Shown here piece by piece: positions 55,603 through 64,000 of a stretch of DNA of 64,000 nucleotides; position 1 is the stretch's first letter, and each line of letters begins with the position of its first letter. The position numbers were made by a program, and so were the translations under genes. The stretch is from Camillea tinctor. Taxonomy: Eukaryota > Ascomycota > Sordariomycetes > Xylariales > Xylariaceae. The stretch lies in contig MU394056.1 in assembly GCA_022578605.1 (NCBI GenBank), positions 248,001 through 312,000 of the forward strand, given 5' to 3'. The notes below the pieces were generated by a model, which was given only the letters and a program-made list of their open reading frames with translations, made no database searches and was not told the DNA's origin.

Positions 55603-58332
55603 GTTAGTTTTTTCTCGCGCGGTCTTGTGCATGTAGTCGTTTCTGTCGTTTTTTCTCTCAAGTATATTGCATATCCCCCCTTCAAGATATAAAATTATAT
55701 ATAACACACATATATACTATTGGTTAAGCATCCCTGTGGCATACATTAAATAGACTCCGCTACTTACTATACATGATGTGTTCACGTATCTCAGCTATCC
55801 TGTATCCCTTTATAAGGGACGTAAGGTCTTTTTTTATTTTTTTTTCAGTTCACTGTAATCGGAACCTTTCCAATTTACATGACCTTCTACAAACCGTGCC
55901 CAAAATAAGGGAAAGGGGCTGAGGAGTAGTATAACTGGGGTGGGAATATATGCAACAACATAAGGGGGTATAATCTAATGTCTTACATATGAAGTAAGGG
56001 ACGGAGGAAATCATTAAAGTCAAACGAAATCATTTCTCGACGCCAGTGTCTGTTGGAAAAAACGGTAGGTCTATTAAGCTACTCGTTCTTAGTCCATCTC
56101 AACTCCTTCATCGAGGGCTGTTCGTAGAGTTAGTAAATTATATGAGGAATAAATCGTGACATGAGCGTAGTCCGAAAAACATGATCGTTAAGTATGAACG
56201 CTCAAACTTCGAGATATCAAAACGTTTACCACACTCTGATAGAATATGTATGACCTACATATATATATATATTCCATTTCTTTTCATACTATATAAGGAC
56301 ATTACTTATTATTTTCCATTATTAATCCCTCGCGTCGTCGCGTCTTATAGTCTAAGGCCGAAGGACCTACATTCAGACGCCGTGGCGGGCAGTTCATCTG
56401 CAAGGACCCTTTTCGCTTCTTTTCTTTTTCTTTCTTGAGGTCTCCCCTCTCCGCACCATCGGAGTACTTGGGTCATACGGAATGTCTCAAAACTTGTGTC
56501 TCGTGTCGATTCGGCTACCTGCCTGCCTTTCCTACCCCCCCTGCCGTGCCACCTCGGCAGTTTTTACTTCTCCCTCGTTTTTGAAACGTGCGATGGCTCC
56601 GCAGATGGGTGGCACATAGTATCTCTAGGGGTGATGGGAAGGAAGGAGAGATGTCGGATTTCTAATGGAGGTTTGCTTGGTGCAGATAATCTACGTTGCA
56701 CCGGCAGTATAGATACGAAACGGCCCGTGATGCGCATAGGTTGCGGGAATAGCTTCAGATTATCTACGGGGACTATCATGTGATGGAATATACGACTATG
56801 GATCACTAGAGTCTAGTTCTAATTCAGAGGTCCTTCGTTGCTGAGACTCAGCTGGTTAAACTATTCAGCGTCCACAGTTCCCACAACAGTCAGACATGAA
56901 TAGGGGATAGTAATGAGCATATTTTGTGTGTTCCTCCTAAGACCGAGAAGCAGGGTGTTTCGAGCCGACACATTGATATGAACTGTACGGACATTCAAAA
57001 AGATGATGTTGTTGTTCTATCTCACGTACAACATTCAGTGCTACAAGGTCAAAACACCATCTAGATCTCCCTTTAGTCCCCGTCGTGTCACCAGCATACA
57101 TGCAAGCATGATCTCGATACCTACTATACGAATCATAATCAATACAGCGTGCGGGGTCCTAGCAACGGACTCAGAATTAGTTGCGATTAAAATGACTATG
57201 GCTATCAAGGAGGTAGTGCCATTGCAACTCTGTCTATCATCAAAACAAGCCACTGCTAGCCCGGGAGTCTAGCTCCAGGTGCAGAGCTGAACCGTACGGC
57301 TTTATTGTGGGATTCTAGATGCTGAGGGGCGTTCAGCGCCCTCAGAACACGCCGAGCCATTCATAGGTTTGGAGTCTTTCTCGCTTGGGAAGCTGGTATT
57401 GGAGTCAAGAAATCAAGATTCCAGCTATTGACAAGCTATCTAAGAGTGTACGCACAACAGGGAAGGACATCTAGGGGCGGCACGTATCTACACACATCAC
57501 TATCTACATGAGGAAACACGATGTCGATACTGTTCTTAGAGCTGAAGAGATTGTAACACACATTTAGTCGAATAAAGGCCAACTGTACCTCCGAGAAGAC
57601 AACAAGCACGACGGACATATCCCTTTCGTGATGCTATTTCGTATTGGACACCTAACGAGTGTCTTTGCTTTTTTTTCTCCGCCATCCCTGGAGAGACTAT
57701 TATATTCCTTGCAGTGTGGCCGCCTCTCAGATTATCGTGGCCCTATGAAGCACCCCTGTCTTCAAAAAAGTCGGAATCTCCATGGACCGGACTATGGACG
57801 TGAAGCCCCGAGTGCAACCAAATCGCCGAAGCGGACGGTTACTAGCATGAGATGGGGGGTGACCCATCCACATCCCAACCATCTGACTGCCGTATAGACT
57901 ATTGTAAGCTTCCTTCCTGTGCAATGGACATCGATCGTGTCTCAGTCAACACATGTCCGGACAATCCGTGCGAGTCCTGTTATGAGATAGATTGAATCAA
58001 GCCGCGCCACAGGATATCTTCTTTCGGGGCCCCCTTCCTAGGCGGCCCTACGTCCGAATTCTCGGCATGTCTCCAACATGGTCCGCCGTGATAGTCCAAT
58101 TCACAGAACGAATTGTTAGCATATATACGGCTGGTCAACCACCAGGAGGTAAGGTTGGAATTCTCGACATCAACTCACACACAATCACCCAACGTTCTTA
58201 ACATACTTAACGTCGACCAAGGCCGGCTGTCTACCCAATTGACTCTAAAGGCGACGCTCATTCCGACTCCCATTTTGCATATACATTCATATTAGCCTTT
58301 AAATAAAAAGAAAACATTGCTATACCATCAAA
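55603..58332. other. 2.7-kb gene-empty region and reductase promoter
   Basis: There is no convincing gene; frames of 60-95 codons overlap in several phases. A TA-dinucleotide run lies near 56258-56271. Close to the reductase start is an AT-rich TTTAAATAAAAAG element at about 58297-58309, roughly 25-35 bp before the ATG. Confidence 0.5.
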
Positions 58333-59671
58333 ATGCCTGGTGTAACGAGAACCGGTTCCAAATACGATGCCATTCCCGGACCTCTAGGCTTGGCATCTGC
58401 TTCTCTTGAGGGCAAGGTGGCTTTAGTTACGGGTGCTGGTATGTCCTTTTGTTTCCTTGAACTAACAGAGTAACTTGGAATTCCTGCTGTCTATTTTGAG
58501 TTCTTATCATCTAGGGGTGATCATACCCATAACTCTCACCCCCCTCATCCATTAATGCATGAAGTCTCATCCTCCCCACCCTCCTATCTCTCCCTTTGGA
58601 TCCGCTAGACTGGGGAGGAATCTGGGGCATGTTGTACGGTCAACCCCAACCCAGGTCCGAAGGGTTTCACAAAGATAGCCGCTATTATGGCCTCCAATCA
58701 CGATGTCCGCGCTCTGCATATCATCCCACCCTCCTTTACCAGAAGAAATAAGTGACACGTGCGTCGCCGCTAACACAGCCATGTTCTGCTAGGCCGGGGT
58801 ATTGGTCGCGAGATGGCGCTCGAGCTGGGACGCCGCGGCGCCAAGGTCATCGTCAACTACGCCAACAGCAGCGAGACGGCGGACGAGGTGGTGCAGCAGA
58901 TCAAGAAGTCCGGGTCGGACGCCAAGGCGATCAAGGCCAACGTGTCGGACGTGAAGCAGATCGAGCAGCTGTTCGCCGAGGCGGTCGCCGCGTGGGGCAA
59001 GCTCAACATCGTGTGCTCCAACAGCGGCGTCGTGTCGTTCGGCCACGTCAAGGACGTGACGCCCGAGGAGTTCGACCGCGTCTTCACCGTCAACACGCGG
59101 GGCCAGTTCTTCGTCGCGCGCGAGGCGTACCGCCACCTCGAGGAGGGCGGCCGGGTCATCCTCATGGGCAGCATTACGGGCCAGGCCAAGGGCGTGCCCA
59201 AGCATGCCGTCTACTCGGGCAGCAAGGGCGCTATCGAGACCTTCGTCCGCTGCATGGCGGTCGACTTTGGCGACAAGAAGATCACCGTCAATGCTGTCGC
59301 CCCGGGCGGCATCAAGACCGACATGTATCGCGACGTCTGCCGCGAGTATATCCCCGACGGTGCGAACCTGAACGACGAGGAGGTCGACGAGGTAAGCTGT
59401 ACCTGCCTACTTACTTTGCTACATGTCCCGCATTTCCTCCCAAATCACCGCCGTCTTTTCCCCACCTCCTTTCCTTTCCAAACTACTCTCTACAGCGCTA
59501 GCCCATATACTAATGATGAGCTTCCTCCTCTAGTACGCCTCCACATGGTCTCCTCTCCGCCGCGTCGGTCTGCCTATCGACATCGCCCGTGTGGTGTGCT
59601 TCCTAGCCTCCCAGGACGGCGAGTGGGTCAACGGCAAGGTGATCGGAGTTGACGGCCACGCCATGATGTAG
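58333..59671 (+). CDS. Tetrahydroxynaphthalene-reductase-like SDR
   Basis: Three exons, 58333-58438, 58793-59391 and 59534-59671, give 280 residues. The sequence matches the naphthol-reductase family of DHN-melanin synthesis along its whole length: the N-terminal [11 protein letters not shown], cofactor motif TGAGRGIG at 33-40, [12 protein letters not shown], and catalytic Ser162, Tyr176 and Lys180 (YSGSK). The substrate-lid segment follows ([18 protein letters not shown]). The chain ends in Met, as in 1,3,6,8-tetrahydroxynaphthalene reductase of Magnaporthe, whereas the trihydroxynaphthalene enzyme ends in Ile; from that I infer the tetrahydroxy type. It would use NADPH to reduce polyhydroxynaphthalenes to scytalone or a related substrate. 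Related enzymes also serve aflatoxin-type pathways. Intron 1 is 354 nt, far longer than any other in the window. No melanin PKS or scytalone dehydratase is adjacent. Confidence 0.92.
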
Positions 59672-61233
59672 AAAAGAAAATAACAGAAAGAAAAAAAGGG
59701 GGTTTCGTTAGACTACAACATCGCTATATACACTCGTGTAACTAGAATAGGGGAGGTGAGAAAACATTATATATATCATATGGTATGATAGGAAAGGGTT
59801 GGTTATAAGTTTCCCTTTCATCTCCCTTTTTGGGTGCATGGAGAGAAATAGATTTGTGTAGGTATTCTAGGATACTAGGGAGTTGGCGATGGCCTTTCTT
59901 TTGTCTACAATTTAAGGGGAGAAGGGGGGCTGGGTCTGATGCAGGGGGAAATAAATTTTTATTCATGTATCAACTATGATTGTCAATAACTGATACGTCT
60001 TGATATTCTTGATAAAAAGAAATAAGAAAATAAATTAAAAAACAAAAAGACTATTTTGGTCGGTTACATACATCCCTGACATTCATCAGCGAAGGGGCCC
60101 TCCAGCCATATAGAAATACAGTGTAGGGATAGTTAGCGGAAGCTTAAATAACGTAGATACTTTTGTGTGAGAAGCCACCTTGGAAATATGGCTACATTTA
60201 GAATTAGCACCAGCAAAACTATTAATCATACTCAAAATAGTCTGATTCTTATTTTTCTCAGGGGCGCACTTCTTAGTGCTTCATGATGACAGGGTCTCCA
60301 TCCCGTAGTGTTACATCATCCAAACATCCAGCTCTCAGTTTGTGACAAATAAACTCAAAGTTTGCTTGGTGAAAAGGGGGTGTGTATTTGAAAGGAGAGA
60401 TGGAAGAAGAAGTGACTGTTGGTATATAATAAACCTGAACACCAATTGGGTGAGAACTTACGTGGAATTGAGAAGGTATGTTAGTTTTGTCACGGATCAT
60501 ATATGAGCTAGTAGTCACAAGTTATCAGCGTTCGCTTTTACTTAACAGGCTTACATTGGGAAAATCGAAGTTACTGAGATTTTGATTGCAGGCATAACCA
60601 CATCACTGTTCAGAAATTCTAATGGAAAATAAACCCTTGTCTTGCGTTATTATTATTCTTGTTAGCTTATGCTATGGCTGCTTCTCCAGGTAACCAAACT
60701 TGGAAGTCAACAGCTTAAGCTATTAGTAGCAACTTCATAGCTCAGGTATTTTAGGTTAGGTAACCTCTATTCTCTTCAGGGCTTTTCTCTGACAGCAAAT
60801 AGCAGCTGGTTACATAAATGACGATGGTTTTACTGAGAAGGTTAAGGACATCGTCAGGTAAAGAGGCAACAATATCTGTCTCGGCAATACTTAAACAAAC
60901 TTTATTAAACATCTATCCGAACCAGCGCACCCTCGGAAGAAGAATCTAATTACCAAGGTTAAGCCGGGTTCTTGCTGATTTACCAACACATGTATCTGAG
61001 GGCACTCCTAAGAGCACTTTATACGCAAACTAAAGAGCACGTAACCAAGTATGTGAGCGTCTAAGGTTTGTAGTCAGAGGGGAAGAACTCTGCTTCTATT
61101 TGTATAAAGGGAGCGGATCTCCCCTCTGCTGTACAGGTCTTCAATTACAGAACATAATCCTTTGAATACTACCAAACCAACTCTATATCAAATAATAACC
61201 ACCACCTATAACTCGACCAATCTCCATATAAAA
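59672..61233. other. Intergenic region before the small secreted protein
   Basis: No gene is recognisable. The DNA is AT-rich; an 81-codon minus frame (60273-60518) has no features. Confidence 0.5.
61101..61108 (+). promoter_or_regulatory. TATA-box candidate for the secreted protein gene
   Basis: TGTATAAA lies about 125 bp upstream of the ATG at 61234. A long C/A-rich leader follows, typical of highly expressed secreted-protein genes in fungi. Confidence 0.45.
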
Positions 61234-61593
61234 ATGAAGTTTTCTTCGGACAAGAAGGTTGCGATTTTGGCGGTCATCTCTGCTGTGGCCGTCTCTATTG
61301 GAAATGCTGCCCCAACGTCAACTCTCACTCCCTTCTTCCCCGGAAACGACGTCCTAACACCACCTCTGATTCCCCTCTACCCCGGCAATGCCACTATAAA
61401 TGTCACCCAAGAAAGCACCGACGGAACGGATGTCAGAAGTCTGGACTTTACCTGTCAAGACATCCAGTGTCTTCAAGACGATACATCGAATGCGGCGCCT
61501 CTCCACAACAGCACAATTATTCGACCTCATGGGTCAGAGGAACATGAACTACACGACAGTGCTGGAAATTCTACAACGGAACACCACACATAA
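61234..61593 (+). CDS. Small secreted protein, effector-like
   Basis: A single exon encodes 119 residues. The N terminus is a clear signal peptide: charged MKFSSDKK, hydrophobic VAILAVISAVAVSI, and a GNAA cleavage site after about residue 25-26. The mature part is about 93 residues, with a degenerate internal repeat (PFFPGN at 33-38 and PLYPGN at 47-52), several N-glycosylation sequons (NAT at 52, NVT at 56 and others later) and only two cysteines (74 and 79). A His/Glu/Ser-rich tail follows. I recognise no family. Size, secretion signal and the TATA-containing promoter fit a candidate effector or cell-wall peptide. An upstream in-frame ATG at 61162 would add 24 residues before the signal peptide and is rejected. 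Confidence 0.65.
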   Translation: MKFSSDKKVAILAVISAVAVSIGNAAPTSTLTPFFPGNDVLTPPLIPLYPGNATINVTQESTDGTDVRSLDFTCQDIQCLQDDTSNAAPLHNSTIIRPHGSEEHELHDSAGNSTTEHHT

Positions 61594-63273
61594 ATTACAT
61601 TCAATTACCTTCATCCTTTCTCTGGCTACCTTCGGCACTCCTCCACTTCTCTTTCATGGCCGGGTCTTCCTCAAAAGATCCCCAGTGTGGATGAGAAAAG
61701 TGAACTCAAGGAAGGGAAAGGCGGTGATGGATACGAAAAGGTTGGATTAAGTGTCGAAAGGCCAGGAGCAAATATTCACTAACGAGGGCTCAAGAAACCG
61801 AACGGCATTGAACATAGCGGCTGTTGTTTACTATAGTGCTTATTCCATCTCCTAAGAATCAAAATGTTTAATACTAGTTATTATCAGTACGTAATACGTG
61901 CGCTTCTAATAGACTAATCCTTCTCCCTTCATAACAACGTCCAAGGACTTATAATTATCCGTGACAGTTGCCTCTATCTTTTATGCAGATTATAGAATAA
62001 GCCATTGTGTGTTAGTGTATTGTACTTGAGTAATCATATCGTTATGGAGCAAAAAATTCTAAACCACCACTATACACAATACCGCTATGTATTTCTAGAA
62101 ACGATTTACTCCTACGCATACATACAATAGGTTACTGGGATAATATATGTTGATAGTAGCAAACCCTTTCTATTTAAGAAAAAAAATAAACTATTCTAAT
62201 AACTACACGTACGGTAGACTTGGAAAAAGAAATTACACTTACCTAGCTGTATGAGATTGTGAGAGACCGAGAGTCATCGTTGGTCTATCACTCTCAACCA
62301 TCATGCTATTTTGTCAATGATATATGATGAAAACCAGCAAAAGGAATATATTGGTATCCATATGTTGCCTGCCTGTAAAGGAAAGGAAACGAACCTTAGT
62401 GTAGCCAACGCTTATAACCTATATACATTGGAGGGCTTTTGTGGATTCCGTTTCCTCGAGTCCCTACAGCATAATGTGTGTTCTTTTACTTATCTAAACA
62501 CACAAAATTCTATCTTATCCTTATTCTTTTTCTTCCCCTTTATAATGAACAATCAGCATGGGTTTTCTGTTATTTATGTTACCGCAATAAGATGTTTTCT
62601 TATAGTTCATGATGATACGGCCCGTAGAGAATAAGAAACATCGCCTTTATTTACTAATACAGGATAATCGGCATTAGGTAGTTTTCCTTACTTCAGTCGA
62701 GAACCATCATTTATATGTCGTCTCATTTAGATGCGAGTTTTGTAACGGATCGTAAGATGAACATATGTCATAGGTGATATTAGACGGGTGGGCGTTCGGA
62801 GCACGGTTCGTTTCGGGCCTGCGGATCCCCGTCCGCCTAGACTCTTAATCTGATCCCGAACGGGCATCTTCCCTAGCACAATCCTGACATTGGGTGTTGA
62901 GTATTGCCCAAAATAGCCATTGAAGAATTATTATGCCAGAGTCCAGATGACTTAATGATTGTATCTCATAGCAAAGCCAAAGCTCATGCTCGACACCCAA
63001 AGGCCCGGCACATGGATAGAAGAGGAGAGCGGTCGGTTCGGAAACAAAATATGGATCCCCTCCCCCCAGCGCAGACCCGGCTCCTGAAGCCAAGATCCCC
63101 CATTGTCGCAAAACGATCTGCTACAGACATGAAGCGTGTCCATGCCCTTAGCAACACGAGACGCTCACCTCCATGCATAGGCTAATCCTTTGAATATAAA
63201 CCAAACGATACCAGCCCTACTTCCTCCCAGGACTCCTCACATCTACACGCACACACACACACACATAAAAAAA
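61594..63273. other. Intergenic region before the CE5 esterase
   Basis: There is no convincing gene. A 107-codon frame at 62311-62634 contains long Phe runs from T tracts and looks accidental; others at 62845-63185 overlap on both strands. Confidence 0.5.
63251..63264. repeat. (AC)7 microsatellite in the esterase leader
   Basis: Seven AC units end 9 bp before the start codon of the esterase, within its 5' leader. Length variation here could affect translation. Confidence 0.85.
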
Positions 63274-64000
63274 ATGAAATACTCATTCCTCCTCCTCACC
63301 ACAGCCACGGCCTCGATGGCCACGGCCAGGCTAAACCGGCGGCAACAGCAGAGCAGCTGCCCGAACGTGCACGTCATCGGGGCGCGCGAGACGACGGCGC
63401 CGCCGGGCTTCGGGTCGGCGGCGACGGTCGTCGACCTCGTGCAGCGGGGCAACGCGGGGTCGACGAGCGAAGCGATCGTGTACCCGGCGGCGGGGGGCGA
63501 CTCGTACGCGGCGAGCGTGGCGGTGGGGGTCGCGGCGGTGGCGAACCAGACGCGCGCGTTCAACCAGAAGTGTCCCGACACGCAGATCGTGATGGTTGGG
63601 TATTCGCAGGTATGTATGTGCGGGGGGAGTCGGGCAGTGCGGCGCTTACCTATATTCACGTGTTTCTAACCTGTGTCCGGTATTTTTTGGGGGGGGTCAT
63701 TAGGGCGCGCAAATCATGGATGATGCGTTCTGCGGGGGGCCTGACGGCGCGAGCCTGAGCACGACGGAGGCGAGCGTCTCCGCGGGGGTGAGCAGCATGG
63801 TCGCGGCGATCATACTGATGGGTGACCCGCGGCATGTCGACGGCTTGCCGTACAATGTCGGGAATGCGACCGCAGGCGGAGTAAGCATTGCCGGCCCCGA
63901 CTCAGCATGGATATGTACTAACCGCGGGCTTCAGTTCGCTGCCCGTCCTGTAGGGTTCTCCTGCCCGGCGTTCGAGAATATCATTCAGTCGTACTGCGAC
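63274..64000 (+). CDS. Acetylxylan esterase / cutinase family CE5 (3' truncated by window)
   Basis: Exons 63274-63609, 63704-63880 and 63935 to the window edge are joined in phase 0 (introns 94 and 54 nt, branches CTAAC) and give 193 residues before the end. A signal peptide (MKYSFLLLTTATASMATA) is followed by a dibasic LNRR site and the mature start SCPNVHVIGARETTAPPGFGS, the classic start of CE5 acetylxylan esterases. The nucleophile Ser111 sits in GYSQG, and intron 1 falls exactly between Gln and the last Gly. FCGGPDG, ILMGDPRH, FAARPVGFSCPAF and SYCD follow; the final codon in the window is the expected catalytic Asp193, and the catalytic His lies beyond. Compared with acetylxylan esterase II the YPACGGxxxCGG disulfide loop is shortened to YPAAGGDS and lacks both cysteines. 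It is a secreted enzyme for plant cell wall deacetylation or cutin hydrolysis. Confidence 0.9.

Noticed and set aside
62311..62634. 107-codon frame with Phe runs
   Set aside because: It contains T-tract-derived Phe runs and no domain, so it is probably chance.
1..64000. tRNA genes, CRISPR arrays and intact transposons
   Set aside because: No T-arm (GTTCRANNC) with pairing stems, no spaced identical repeats, and no transposase or reverse-transcriptase frames were seen on either strand.

Overview
The window looks like nuclear DNA of a filamentous ascomycete, most likely a Sordariomycete. Genes are interrupted by short introns (mostly 49-142 nt) with GTRNGT donors and RCTRAC/CTAAC branch points. 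The protein set is typical of Pezizomycotina (yeast-type FAS beta, a HET-domain protein, an AflR-type Zn2Cys6 factor, a naphthol-reductase-like SDR, a CE5 esterase). A dispersed single-copy 5S rRNA gene closely resembles the Neurospora-type 5S. Gene-sparse DNA between genes is rich in the words TACCTA/TAGGTA/CCTAGG.

Layout: (1) 2.9-9.3 kb holds the fatty acid synthase beta subunit (+), with a probable 5'UTR intron and one coding intron. (2) 11.6-15.1 kb holds a HET-domain incompatibility-type protein (+), interrupted by a one-base frameshift in a T8 run. (3) 17.4-18.6 kb (-) is an AflR-family Zn2Cys6 regulator and 23.55-24.8 kb (+) a long-zipper bZIP factor, each flanked by gene-empty DNA. 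(4) 26.9-27.6 kb (-) is a four-TM MARVEL-like protein, divergent from a large protein at 28.7-31.6 kb (+) that looks like a Zip2/SHOC1-type (XPF-derived, non-catalytic) meiotic crossover protein. (5) 32.2-37.0 kb is an intron-rich divergent pair: a SAM O-methyltransferase (-, six exons) and a phenol-hydroxylase-like FAD monooxygenase (+, seven exons), sharing a 454-bp promoter. (6) 37.73-37.85 kb is the 5S rRNA gene. (7) 39.0-40.4 kb is a GC-rich WRAP53/TCAB1/Swt21-family WD protein. (8) 41.1-43.4 kb is a convergent pair of 287-residue SDR paralogues. (9) 43.4-48.6 kb has no intact gene but shows traces that could be a decayed gene. (10) 48.6-50.1 kb is a three-repeat Myb protein, 52.1-53.3 kb a PQ-loop membrane protein, 54.3-55.6 kb an R3H-associated protein. 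(11) 58.3-59.7 kb is a tetrahydroxynaphthalene-reductase-like SDR, 61.2-61.6 kb a small secreted protein, and 63.27 kb to the window edge a truncated acetylxylan esterase/cutinase (CE5).

How the genes fit together: most are independent housekeeping or regulatory genes. The only arrangement that looks like a functional unit is the divergent O-methyltransferase/FAD-monooxygenase pair. Within 25 kb there are an AflR-type regulator and two SDRs, but no polyketide synthase, NRPS or terpene synthase is visible, so a full biosynthetic cluster cannot be claimed. I did not find an unambiguous new system. The best second looks are the OMT/FMO pair, the HET frameshift, the Zip2-like protein and the decayed region at 44-46 kb. 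All gene models come from reading splice sites and frames by eye.
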